Shown: positions 1-6,905 of the stretch, piece by piece
Numbering within the stretch: position 1 is the stretch's first letter
Layout: every line of letters starts with the position of its first letter
NCBI GenBank assembly: GCA_947165745.1
Contig: CAMVBO010000032.1
Span: 1 to 9,684, forward strand
Direction: 5' to 3'
Length of the DNA stretch: 9,684 nt
Origin: an uncultured Clostridia bacterium
GTDB lineage: Bacteria > Bacillota_A > Clostridia > Christensenellales > Aristaeellaceae
The notes under the pieces: generated by a model
What the model was told of the DNA's origin: nothing
Database searches by the model: none
Seen by the model: the letters and a program-made list of their open reading frames with translations, nothing else
Program-made: the position numbers and the translations under genes

Positions 1-2
1 AG

Positions 3-374
3 CTGAACGCCCAGCAGGGCAGCCCCGTGCAGAAGGGCGACGTGGTGGCCGTGATCTGGCCCCGGAACGCCATGCGGGTGGAGGCCCAGGTGGCGGAGAG
101 CAACCTTTCGGCCATCGCCGTGGGCGACCCAGTGAGCATCGAGCTGGTTTGGAACCAGGACGAGGAAGTGACCTACGCGGGGACAATCGCCATGATCTCC
201 GCCATCGCCGACACGGCCGCGGGCGGCGGGGAAGGCGACGGCAGTGTAACCTACACCGTGTACATCGATTTTACCCCCGACGAGAACACCCGCTACGGCA
301 TGAGCGCCGTGGTGACCACGCTGGACGGGCCGAACGAGGCGGAAGAGGCGATTGAGGATGCGCAGGCGGATTGA
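3..374 (+). CDS. HlyD/RND-type adaptor (membrane fusion protein), C-terminal part only
   Basis: The gene enters from outside the window, so only its last 123 codons are visible. The reading frame is open from the first bases to the TGA at 372-374. The visible part begins with a lipoyl-domain-like end (V-Q-K-G-D-V-V-A-V-I), where adaptors usually carry 'G..V.KGD.L'. A beta-barrel-like stretch follows (MRVEAQVAESNLSAIAVGDP), then a short Gly-rich loop and the typical closing strand with 'YGMSAVVTT'. This order matches the C-terminal half of HlyD/MacA/RND periplasmic adaptors, which join an inner-membrane transporter to outer partners. The same arrangement recurs in the protein encoded at 1679-2665, so the two look like distant paralogues. 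The last residues (EAEEAIEDAQAD) form an acidic tail. The N-terminus, any membrane anchor and the promoter lie upstream and cannot be judged. The family call is fairly sure; the substrate is unknown. Confidence 0.75.
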   Translation: MNAQQGSPVQKGDVVAVIWPRNAMRVEAQVAESNLSAIAVGDPVSIELVWNQDEEVTYAGTIAMISAIADTAAGGGEGDGSVTYTVYIDFTPDENTRYGMSAVVTTLDGPNEAEEAIEDAQAD

Positions 375-1674
375 GAAGGCGCTGGCGCTGCTGGCGGCCC
401 TGGCGATGATGGGCCTGGCGGCGCTGGCGGAGGATCTGGTTGATATGGAACCGGCGCTGACGACCGTCGAATCGCCCGACGAACCCCTCAAAGAGCCCCC
501 GGCGGAGACCGGCGACGGTAACGAGAACGGGAGCGAGTCCGGGAATGAATCCGGGAATGAGTCCGGGAGCGAGAACGGGAACGGTTCCGGAGGACAGGAC
601 GAAGGACATGAAAGCGGGACTGGCGGGACTGACGCGCCCGGCGACGGAACCGGCGGCCAAACATCCGGGCAAGGGAACACTCCGGAAGGGCAGGGGAGCG
701 ACGGCGAGGCGTCTGCCCCGGACGAAGGTCAATCCGGCGCGTCTACCGACGGGCAGGAGCCTGCCCAGGCGCAAGCCGTCGCCTTCCGCGCGATCGACCC
801 GCAGGGGCTGGCCGTATCCGGCGGCATCTGCGCCGTGGATGTAACGCGGATGCAAAGCGTCACCCTGGCCTGGGACTGTGCCGTGGCCTGCGACGGCTAT
901 GCCCTGTCCCTGATCGGCCCGGACGGCACGGAACTGCTGGACAGCCGTCAACAGGATTCGTCCATCACGCTGTCCGTGGAGGGCATGGCGATAGGTCGCT
1001 ATACGCTGACAGTCTCGGCCAAGCTGGGCGAGGCGGAAGCCGGTTCTGGGCGGCTGCTGATCGACCTGACCGACGGCACGCAGAGGCCGGAGGGCGAGGG
1101 CCCGCGGGGCGGCCGTGGCGGCGGCCATCCGGGCGGCGGACGATCCGGCACGAGCGCCTCCAAGGGCGCGTCGACCGAGCAGGCGCCCCAGGGATTTCGC
1201 GTCACGCCAGGCACCGCGCTGACCAGCAGCCACGCGTCCGGCACAGGGGACATGCTGTCGTATTGCGCGGTGGCGCTGACGACAACGGACGCTCCGATGA
1301 CCAGGCTGGTCGCGGGCGATGAGACGCTGGACATTGGCCTTGAGAACGGCGGAACCTTTACGGCCGCTATCGAGGATAGCCGGCTGATCCTGACCGCCGG
1401 GGACGGCGACGCCTGGCGGCTGAACGGCCTGGCGCTCAGGCGGCTTGCCGCCGGCGGCGTGGAGACCATCCTGATGGACAGCGGCGACTGGTCCGGCGAA
1501 TTGAGTGCGAATATGACCCTTGCGGGGGATATCTACGCGCGCCTGCGGTCCGAGGGCTATGTCTCCGCCAACTGCGATTACCGGGTGTCCGCCGAGGGCG
1601 TCCTCGTGACGGTGGACGGCGTGACCTATGCCCTGGACGATGATAACACGCTGAGCCCAATGGAAGGTGATTGA
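358..1674 (+). CDS. Secreted protein with low-complexity linkers and a probable Ig/FN3-like domain
   Basis: I do not recognise a named family. The ATG at 358 is chosen over the in-frame TTG at 352: it gives a clean signal peptide and sits behind a GGAAGAGG-like ribosome site. It overlaps the upstream adaptor gene by 17 bases, which suggests translational coupling. The 438-residue product starts MRRRIEK, followed by an Ala/Leu-rich hydrophobic core. A likely signal peptidase site lies after A22-L23-A24. Residues about 27-140 are a disordered acidic linker rich in Gly, Ser, Asn, Glu and Gln, including five ESGN-type tetrads. Residues about 141-237 look like a beta-sandwich of the Ig/FN3 type (VTLAWDC, then GRYTLTVSA). 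A second Gly/Arg-rich linker spans about 242-279. The rest, to 438, is a beta-rich C-terminal domain without a recognised motif. There is no sortase signal and no second membrane helix. Lying between two adaptor genes, it is probably an exported accessory part of the same complex; this is inference. Confidence 0.8.
   Translation: MRRRIEKALALLAALAMMGLAALAEDLVDMEPALTTVESPDEPLKEPPAETGDGNENGSESGNESGNESGSENGNGSGGQDEGHESGTGGTDAPGDGTGGQTSGQGNTPEGQGSDGEASAPDEGQSGASTDGQEPAQAQAVAFRAIDPQGLAVSGGICAVDVTRMQSVTLAWDCAVACDGYALSLIGPDGTELLDSRQQDSSITLSVEGMAIGRYTLTVSAKLGEAEAGSGRLLIDLTDGTQRPEGEGPRGGRGGGHPGGGRSGTSASKGASTEQAPQGFRVTPGTALTSSHASGTGDMLSYCAVALTTTDAPMTRLVAGDETLDIGLENGGTFTAAIEDSRLILTAGDGDAWRLNGLALRRLAAGGVETILMDSGDWSGELSANMTLAGDIYARLRSEGYVSANCDYRVSAEGVLVTVDGVTYALDDDNTLSPMEGD
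523..582 (+). repeat. Five 12-bp in-frame repeats coding ENGS/ESGN tetrads
   Basis: Five consecutive 12-base units encode ENGS, ESGN, ESGN, ESGS and ENGN. The consensus unit is GAG-TCC-GGG-AAT with synonymous and Ser/Asn changes. They lie in the disordered linker of the secreted protein, so gain or loss of a unit would keep the frame and only alter linker length. The units have diverged at the DNA level, so the array is not freshly amplified. Confidence 0.75.
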
Positions 1675-1678
1675 CTTG

Positions 1679-2665
1679 ATGAAACGCTGTATATGCCTGC
1701 TGATGGCGCTGATCGTCCTTGGCGCACCGGCGTTGGCGGAGGTCTATAGCGGCAGGACCGCGGCGCTTGCCAAGGTGGCCGTTCTCGCGGAAGAGGCCGG
1801 GACCGTGGCTTCGGTCGAGATCCAACCCGGTCAGCGGGTGTCGGCGGGCGACGCGCTGGTCGAACTGAAGCCGGAAAGGGTGTTTGCCAGCCAGGACGGC
1901 GCGGTTTCCCTCGTCAGCGCGGAAGCGGGCGACGCGGTGGACGGCGAAGTGCTTGAAGTCGCGCCGATCGAGCGCTATGTCGTGCACTGCACCGTGGACA
2001 AAGCCTACCAGAGCGCGGCGTCCACCTTCGTGCACAGCGGCGAGACGCTTTACATCAAGTGTACGGCGGACGGCACCCACCGGGCTGTCGGCGTCATTGC
2101 CGGGATCGACGGTGAGGAGTATAGCGTGCTGACCCTGGGCGGCGAGCTGTACGTGGGCGAAACGGTCTATCTGTACCGCGACGCGGATTTCACCGCCGAC
2201 CAGCGCGTCGGCATCGGCACCGTGGTCGTCAACGATGTCCAGACCTATGAAAGCCAGGGGAAGCTGACGCGCCTGTGCGTCGGTGCCGGGGATGCGGTGG
2301 AGCGCGGCCAGCTGCTCTACGAGGTGGGTGGCGGGGAAATCACCGGCACCGTGGCGGGCGTCGTCGCGAGCGTCTCCTGCCAGCCGGGCGGCGAAGTGAA
2401 ACAAGGCCAGGTCGTGGCCGAGATCGTTCCCGAGGGCAGCGTCGGCGTTGAGATCGAGGTGGATGAAACTACGGTCAACAATATCGCCATCGGAGACGTT
2501 GCCGCGCTCACCTTCGCCGGCGAAGAGGACGAGCGCGCCGTTGACGGAGCCGTGGTGGAGATCCGGGACTCGAGCGAACCGGGGAAATATGTCGTGCGTA
2601 TTCAGCCCCAGACGACGGATCAGCTTCCCCTGGGCATGAGCGTCGAAGCGAGGTTCAGCTTTTGA
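1679..2665 (+). CDS. HlyD-like secreted adaptor protein with paired lipoyl-like segments
   Basis: This encodes 328 residues. The ATG at 1679 is preferred to the in-frame GTG (1667) and TTG (1676): AAGGTGA at 1664-1670 is 8 bases upstream and the signal peptide then starts MKRCICLLMAL, with a probable cut after A18-L19-A20. A first lipoyl-like half motif follows (GTVASVEIQPGQRVSAGDAL). A central beta-rich part with 'VDGEVLEVAPIERYVV' comes next. Then there are two further 'G..V..G..V..GQ' segments (GAGDAVERGQLLYEV and QPGGEVKQGQVVAEI). The C-terminus is barrel-like (GVEIEVDETTVNNIAIGDV) and closes with 'LPLGMSVEARF'. This is the layout of HlyD/MacA-family adaptors, but no long coiled-coil hairpin is evident and the protein is short. 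The gene lies 4 bases after the secreted-protein gene and is the last of the run, ahead of a terminator. It probably works with the partial adaptor at the window start. The partner transporter is not identified; it could be the ABC system further along or one upstream of the window. Confidence 0.78.
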   Translation: MKRCICLLMALIVLGAPALAEVYSGRTAALAKVAVLAEEAGTVASVEIQPGQRVSAGDALVELKPERVFASQDGAVSLVSAEAGDAVDGEVLEVAPIERYVVHCTVDKAYQSAASTFVHSGETLYIKCTADGTHRAVGVIAGIDGEEYSVLTLGGELYVGETVYLYRDADFTADQRVGIGTVVVNDVQTYESQGKLTRLCVGAGDAVERGQLLYEVGGGEITGTVAGVVASVSCQPGGEVKQGQVVAEIVPEGSVGVEIEVDETTVNNIAIGDVAALTFAGEEDERAVDGAVVEIRDSSEPGKYVVRIQPQTTDQLPLGMSVEARFSF

Positions 2666-2709
2666 GATGCCTCCAAGGGACGAATCGAACGCGGATTTCA
2701 CCCGTATAA

Positions 2710-2742
2710 AAAGGCGCTGTCTCAGTATGAGACAGCGCCTTT
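2710..2742. terminator. Intrinsic terminator between convergent genes
   Basis: A perfect 15-bp inverted repeat (AAAGGCGCTGTCTCA at 2710-2724, its complement at 2728-2742) encloses a 3-base loop. It sits 44 bases after the adaptor stop and 40 bases beyond the end of the cyclase gene on the other strand. Read on the - strand the stem runs into TTTTTATA, a good U-tract. On the + strand only TTT follows before CAT. It should therefore stop the cyclase transcript well and the adaptor transcript less strongly. Confidence 0.9.
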
Positions 2743-2782
2743 CATATGACAGACCAAAATGAAGCGTTTGGAAAAGATGAAG

Positions 2783-3910
2783 CTATCTTCCCGCATTGGT
2801 GCGCTGCTTTTCCCTGTAAAGCGCTTCGTCCGCCTGCTGGGTCAAGGACTCCAGCGTCTGCCCTTCTGTGTAACGCACGACGCCGACGCTCATGGCGAAC
2901 TTGTACGGCAGTTTGTGCTCGCTGCGGTATCTGGCGAACCCGTCCTGGATACGCTGCTTGAGAGCCTCAGCGCCCGCGTCCCCGTCAAAGAACCCCATGA
3001 TCAGGAACTCATCCCCGCCATAGCGGACGAGGATGCCCTTGCTGCCGACCATGGCGGCGTTCAGTATGTGCGCCGCCGCGACCAGCGCCTGATCTCCGGC
3101 CGGGTGGCCGAAATTGTCGTTGATCTGCTTGAAACTATCCAAATCCATCATAAACAGGTAGAGGGGATCCTTCTGCTTTGAGTATTCTGCGAATACCCCC
3201 TCCAGCGTCTTGCGGTTGTTGAGGCCGGTGAGGCCGTCACGGATGATTTCGTTGTCCTGGTCGTTGAGATAGATCAACACCAGGGAGACCGCCGCGCACG
3301 TCCACGCGCCGGGCATGCCGGTGTAAAACAGGCTGACGATCCCGCCGAGCACGGGGATGAAGTAAAAGCTCAGCAGCGCGCGAGCGACGCTCCTGGGCAC
3401 ACGGCTGTTCCGGCGGATCAGGACTGCGATGAGATGGATCATGGGTACGGCCAGCATGCCATAAGCGCCGATGATCTGCAGCCAGTACAGCGGGCCGTGG
3501 GCGTACACATTTTCCGGGGAAACCGTAAAGGTCCAGCCCGTCCAGATGGAAATGACGTTGAGCCCCAGGAAGAACAGGGCAGGGAGCATGACCGTGGTCT
3601 GCAGCTTCCGCGTGATCTTATATCCCAGGGATTCCAGCACATACAGATACCATATGCAGCCCAGCGCGACGCCCGCCGACAGGAACAGCGCGTTGATGAT
3701 CCGGTTGGCTATGATCGCGCCCGGGAAGACGCGCCCCTCGACGAGCAGCCACAGGATATCCAGCACCAGCTGCGCGATGACACCGTAAACCAGGCATCGA
3801 AACAATACCCGGTTCATCTGCTGGTTGACATTGGCCAGAGACTGGTGCGCGATCGCGTACAGCATCACCAGGCAGAGCACATTCAGCTCAATATGGATGG
3901 CGATTGTCAT
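2783..3910 (-). CDS. Seven-helix membrane diguanylate cyclase (GGDEF domain)
   Basis: The enzyme makes cyclic-di-GMP from two GTP. The ATG at 3910 is chosen because GAGGG lies 8 bases upstream and the protein then starts directly at the first helix (MTIAIHIELNVLCL). Longer in-frame versions begin in Arg/Pro-rich leader sequence without a good ribosome site. Of the 375 residues, about 1-217 carry seven hydrophobic segments (roughly 4-22, 35-57, 70-93, 103-124, 141-165, 176-197, 201-215) and form a membrane sensor without a named input domain. The GGDEF domain follows with DGLTGLNNR at 225-233, the metal-binding Asp at 256 (MMDLDSF), and the active-site motif GGDEF at 298-302, all intact. The usual RxxD inhibitory site would fall at 289-292 but reads GSKG, so feedback inhibition is probably missing. 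It is transcribed divergently from the GAF-ABC operon and convergently with the adaptor genes. The activating signal is unknown. Confidence 0.93.
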   Translation of the reverse strand: MTIAIHIELNVLCLVMLYAIAHQSLANVNQQMNRVLFRCLVYGVIAQLVLDILWLLVEGRVFPGAIIANRIINALFLSAGVALGCIWYLYVLESLGYKITRKLQTTVMLPALFFLGLNVISIWTGWTFTVSPENVYAHGPLYWLQIIGAYGMLAVPMIHLIAVLIRRNSRVPRSVARALLSFYFIPVLGGIVSLFYTGMPGAWTCAAVSLVLIYLNDQDNEIIRDGLTGLNNRKTLEGVFAEYSKQKDPLYLFMMDLDSFKQINDNFGHPAGDQALVAAAHILNAAMVGSKGILVRYGGDEFLIMGFFDGDAGAEALKQRIQDGFARYRSEHKLPYKFAMSVGVVRYTEGQTLESLTQQADEALYREKQRTNAGR

Positions 3911-3998
3911 TCTATCGACCCTCAATCGTGGTTTGATGGCTTGTTTAGGCGTCGTTATCCGGCGGCCTGGCGTCCCTGTGCGCATAATTACCAAATTT

Positions 3999-4007
3999 AT
4001 TATACCA
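3999..4007 (-). promoter_or_regulatory. Possible second extended -10 element for the cyclase gene
   Basis: On the - strand TGGTATAAT occurs here, identical to the 9 bases of the stronger promoter 79 bases upstream. The position where a -35 would lie (4022-4027) reads GGGCAG, a poor match, so it would have to work as an extended -10 promoter alone or be a relic of a duplication. Confidence 0.3.
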
Positions 4008-4012
4008 TGATT

Positions 4013-4043
4013 GTCGCCGTGCTGCCCTTCGGGGCCCGGCGAC
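4013..4043 (-). other. Stable hairpin in the cyclase mRNA leader
   Basis: Seven outer base pairs (GTCGCCG at 4013-4019 with CGGCGAC at 4037-4043) enclose an inner GCCC/GGGC stem with a 4-base loop, TTCG on the + strand and CGAA on the - strand. It lies within the first 60 bases of the predicted cyclase transcript. It is not followed by a T-run, so it is not an ordinary terminator. Its role is unknown. Confidence 0.5.
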
Positions 4044-4070
4044 CCGGCCAACCGCCCTTCAGGCCGGTTG
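4044..4070 (-). other. Two mutually exclusive short hairpins at the 5' end of the cyclase leader
   Basis: CAACCG (4049-4054) can pair with CGGTTG (4065-4070). Alternatively CCGGCC (4044-4049) can pair with GGCCGG (4062-4067). The two stems use overlapping bases and cannot form together. They sit immediately after the predicted transcription start near 4071, a position suited to mRNA stability or switching. No known riboswitch class is recognised. Confidence 0.35.
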
Positions 4071-4077
4071 CCTAATC

Positions 4078-4106
4078 ATTATACCACACGGATTGCGAAT
4101 TGACAA
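4078..4106 (-). promoter_or_regulatory. Strong sigma-70/A-type promoter for the diguanylate cyclase gene
   Basis: On the - strand TTGTCA (4101-4106) is followed by a 17-base spacer and a perfect TATAAT (4078-4083), with TGG just before it as an extended -10. Transcription would start near 4071, leaving a leader of about 160 bases before the ATG at 3910. A GATTG-N8-CAATC inverted repeat (4091-4108) overlaps the -35 and could be an operator. Confidence 0.8.
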
Positions 4107-4227
4107 TCGACTGGAAGCCGCAAACCGCGCGACAATGTTTGCTTTTGTAAGCGGCAGATGCCTCTTCCTTTAAAAGACAAGCGGGCTATTTCTATGGATT
4201 TATTGCCGCGATTTCGGCCCCGGACGG

Positions 4228-4256
4228 TTGCGTAGGTGAGAGGAAAGTGATACAAT
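4228..4256 (+). promoter_or_regulatory. Promoter of the GAF-ABC/permease operon
   Basis: TTGCGT (4228-4233), a 17-base spacer and TACAAT (4251-4256) preceded by TGA (extended -10) make a good housekeeping promoter on the + strand. Transcription would start near 4263, giving a leader of about 66 bases. It points away from the cyclase promoter, whose -35 begins about 120 bases away, so the two could share a regulator bound between them. Confidence 0.7.
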
Positions 4257-4277
4257 GTAGTCAGTATATAAGGTGCT

Positions 4278-4296
4278 TTTGCCACGGCAAACGTGG
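4278..4296 (+). promoter_or_regulatory. Overlapping inverted repeats in the ABC operon leader (possible operator)
   Basis: TTTGCC (4278-4283) and GGCAAA (4286-4291) form a 14-base palindrome with a 2-base centre. An overlapping second repeat pairs CCACG (4282-4286) with CGTGG (4292-4296). Both lie about 15-35 bases after the predicted transcription start, where a bound repressor would block elongation. The regulator is not in the window. Confidence 0.35.
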
Positions 4297-4328
4297 GACG
4301 GATCGCCGGTCGGGATGGAGGGATGCGC

Positions 4329-5549
4329 ATGGCTGAAGATAAACGCTATGTTCAGGCAACCTATCAGATCATGGAGGCGCTGCTGGAGGTGGACAACCTC
4401 GAGGACGCGCTGTCCGGCAGCCTGGAAATCATCGTGAATACCCTCAAAAGCGAGGCGGGCGCCATCTGGTTTTTGGACCCGGCTACGGACCGCCTGACCC
4501 CCCTGTTTCACATTGGGCCGGCGGATATTTCCAACACCATCGTGGAAAACGGGATGGGCATTGAGGGCGTCGTCACCAAGACGGGCAAATCCATTATGAT
4601 CGAGGACGCCGCCAACGACCCCCGGTTTGACGGCAGCATCTTTGACGACAATGATCTTGTGACCAAGACGATGATATGCGTGCCGCTGAACAACCTGCAT
4701 GAAGTGATCGGCTGTGTGCAGATCATCAACAAGAAGGACGGCGGCCGGTATGACGCGGAGGAGCTCAAGCTCTGCGAGCATATGGCTTCCCTGGCTGCCA
4801 TCACCATCGACGAAAAGGGCCTCGTGGTGGACCTGAGCGAGAAGAAGGAAGTCCTTGCCGTCCTCAAAAACGTCACGAAGGAGTTTCCCTCCGGCGACGG
4901 TGTGCTGCAGGTGTTGAAGGGGATCAACCTGGAGATCTACAAGAACGAATTTGTCGTGATCCTGGGCGAATCCGGCTGCGGCAAGACCACCATGATGAAC
5001 ATCGTCGGCGGAATGGACTTTCTCACCGACGGCCAGCTGCTGATCGAGGAGAAGGACTTTTCCCATCCCACGGACGCGGAGCTGACGCGGTACCGGCGGG
5101 AGTATGTCGGCTTTATCTTTCAGGCCTACAACCTCATGCCGAACCTGACGGCCCTGGAGAACGTGGAGTTTATCGCGGAACTCGTGGCGCACCCCATGCC
5201 ACCGAAGGAGGCGATCGCAAAGGTCAAGCTGTCCGACCGGGAGAACAACTATCCCGGCCAGCTCTCCGGCGGCCAGCAGCAGCGCGTGTCCATCGCCCGG
5301 GCCATCGTCAAGCGGCCAAAGCTGATTTTGGCCGACGAGCCCACGGCGGCGCTGGATTACACCACCAGCATCGAGGTGCTATCGGTGATCGAGGAAATCG
5401 TCAAAAACCAGGGCACGACGGTGATGATGGTGACGCACAACGCGGAAATCGCCAAGATGGCGGACCGCGTGGTCAAGCTCAGAAACGGCAGGATCGCCAG
5501 CATCAAGAAAAACCTGCATCCGCAGCACGCGGAGGAACTGGTGTGGTAA
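4329..5549 (+). CDS. GAF-domain/ABC ATPase fusion of the LolD/MacB type
   Basis: This encodes 406 residues and is the energy-supplying subunit for the permease genes that follow. The ATG at 4329 is chosen because GGAGG (4317-4321) lies 7 bases upstream; the ATG at 4323 would be too close. Residues about 12-165 form a GAF domain, a small-ligand or redox sensing fold, with '[20 protein letters not shown]', 'GIEGVV', and '[18 protein letters not shown]'. Residues about 174-406 form a complete ABC ATPase: Walker A GESGCGKT at 213-220, Q-loop Gln 265 (IFQAYNL), signature LSGGQQQR at 312-319, Walker B LILADE at 332-337, D-loop ALD at 341-343, and switch His 370. All catalytic residues are present. 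Lone LolD/MacB-type ATPases are usually about 220-250 residues, so the extra 165 at the N-terminus are the GAF part. The first permease gene begins 6 bases after the stop. The sensed ligand is not evident. Confidence 0.93.
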   Translation: MAEDKRYVQATYQIMEALLEVDNLEDALSGSLEIIVNTLKSEAGAIWFLDPATDRLTPLFHIGPADISNTIVENGMGIEGVVTKTGKSIMIEDAANDPRFDGSIFDDNDLVTKTMICVPLNNLHEVIGCVQIINKKDGGRYDAEELKLCEHMASLAAITIDEKGLVVDLSEKKEVLAVLKNVTKEFPSGDGVLQVLKGINLEIYKNEFVVILGESGCGKTTMMNIVGGMDFLTDGQLLIEEKDFSHPTDAELTRYRREYVGFIFQAYNLMPNLTALENVEFIAELVAHPMPPKEAIAKVKLSDRENNYPGQLSGGQQQRVSIARAIVKRPKLILADEPTAALDYTTSIEVLSVIEEIVKNQGTTVMMVTHNAEIAKMADRVVKLRNGRIASIKKNLHPQHAEELVW

Positions 5550-5555
5550 CGGCTG

Positions 5556-6905
5556 ATGAAAAAGACACAGCTTAAGGACGCCCTTCGGAACATCTGGAAG
5601 CAAAAGGTTTCCTATCTCTCCATCATCGTCATCGCCTTTCTGGGCGTGACCACCTTTTTGGGAATCAATTATTCCGACGGCGCCTTGCGGAAAAACGGCT
5701 CGATCATGTACAATGCGGTGAATTTCCGCGACATTGAGATCGTGTCCACCGCCCTGTTGACCGGGGAGGATCTGGACGCCCTCCAGAATGTGGAGGGCGT
5801 TGTGGACGTGGAACCCGTGTGGCAGGTTGGCGCAAAGACATCCTCCGGCGACAAGCGGCAGGACATCAATGTCATCACATTGACCCGGCGGATCAACCAG
5901 CCGCAGCTGATCGAAGGCCGCCTGCCGGAGGCGGCGGGGGAATGCGCCGTTGAACAGCGCCTGGCGAATGATATGGGCTGGCGGCTGGGCGACAGCGTGG
6001 AGGCGCTGAACGCCAAGGGCGAGACGCCGGACAATCTCAAGGACGACAGGTTTCAAATCGTCGGCATTGCCAATCACCCGGACCATACCAGCGTAAGCAT
6101 TCCGGATACGCTGTATGTGATGGTGCCCCAGACGGCCTTCGACACGGAAAAACTGGACGGCTGCTTTATGAAGGCGGAAATCATCGTCGACAAGCCGGAG
6201 GGCATCGACCGTTTCGGCCGGGACTATGAGGCGACGGTGGGCGTGGTGCGCGCAAAGCTGGAAGCCCTGGGTGAGCTGCGCGCCCCGATCCGAAATGAGG
6301 AAATCAAGGATCAGGCCCAGATAAAAATCGACGACGCGCAAACCGAGCTGAACGAAGCGCAGCAGCAGCTCGACCAGGCCCGCGAGGAATTGGACGCGGG
6401 TTGGAGCGCGTTGAGCGAGGGCGAGACGCAGATCGGCGAGAAGGAAGAACAGATCACCGAGGCGTCGGAGCAGCTGACGGCGCTGAAGGACGAGATTGAA
6501 GGCGCCGACGGGCAGCTGGCGGATGCGAAAAGCCAGCTCGCCAGCGCCGAGGCAAAGCTGAACAAGGGCCGCGCGGAGCTGAACAAGGGCAAGAAGCAGT
6601 TGAAAGCGGGCCGCGAGGCGCTGATCGAAGCATGGAATCAGTTGGAGGACGCCAAGGCAACGGTGCGCGATGCGGTGCGCAGCAAGCTGGGAAGCGCGGG
6701 CAACTCGGTGAACTGGGCGGACAAGAGAAGCGTGAACGTGGACAAGTCCGGCGCCAACGCCGAGGAAGTGTGGATCACGAATAATTTTAAGGTGACGCTG
6801 AGCTGGTCGGTCGGCGATATCGCCAGGGCCCTGGTTTATTCCGGCGAGATTCCGGACAAGGCGCTGATAGCCCTGTATGAGACCTTGAAGGGGGGCGAGG
6901 GCTGA
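5556..6905 (+). CDS. FtsX/MacB-like permease, N-terminal half (anchor, periplasmic core, coiled coil)
   Basis: This encodes 449 residues. The start lies 6 bases after the ATPase stop; its best ribosome site (GGAGG at 5531) is 20 bases away, so translation is probably coupled. The protein opens with a cytoplasmic MKKTQLKDALRNIWKQ, then one membrane helix at about 20-38. A MacB-like extracytoplasmic core spans about 40-243 (GVVDVEPVWQVG, EGRLPEAAGECAVE, GDSVEAL, FQIVGIANHPDH). A long coiled coil follows at about 250-375, with repeated ELNEAQQQL, GETQIGEKEEQI and ELNKGKKQL patterns. A 75-residue tail ends the chain. In related Clostridial permeases the coiled coil runs on into the FtsX membrane helices within one chain. 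Here the gene stops with no FtsX domain, and the remainder is in the next gene, which overlaps by one base. It should be non-functional alone and act with that partner. Confidence 0.9.
   Translation: MKKTQLKDALRNIWKQKVSYLSIIVIAFLGVTTFLGINYSDGALRKNGSIMYNAVNFRDIEIVSTALLTGEDLDALQNVEGVVDVEPVWQVGAKTSSGDKRQDINVITLTRRINQPQLIEGRLPEAAGECAVEQRLANDMGWRLGDSVEALNAKGETPDNLKDDRFQIVGIANHPDHTSVSIPDTLYVMVPQTAFDTEKLDGCFMKAEIIVDKPEGIDRFGRDYEATVGVVRAKLEALGELRAPIRNEEIKDQAQIKIDDAQTELNEAQQQLDQAREELDAGWSALSEGETQIGEKEEQITEASEQLTALKDEIEGADGQLADAKSQLASAEAKLNKGRAELNKGKKQLKAGREALIEAWNQLEDAKATVRDAVRSKLGSAGNSVNWADKRSVNVDKSGANAEEVWITNNFKVTLSWSVGDIARALVYSGEIPDKALIALYETLKGGEG

Noticed and set aside
271..1233. A 320-codon - strand frame over the secreted-protein gene.
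   Set aside because: It lacks domains and has shadow-like Arg/Ala/Gly composition. The + strand gene has a signal peptide, coupled starts and folded domains.
3911..4000. A c-di-GMP-I (GEMM) riboswitch in the cyclase leader, suggested by GCACAGGG and GCCTAAAC pieces.
   Set aside because: The paired stems, the GNRA tetraloop and its receptor could not be placed in the right order. Short word matches alone are not enough; a covariance search would decide.
4100..4128. TTGACA on the + strand at 4100 as a second -35 for the ABC operon.
   Set aside because: The sequence 17 bases later (AACCGC) is not a -10, so no complete promoter forms.
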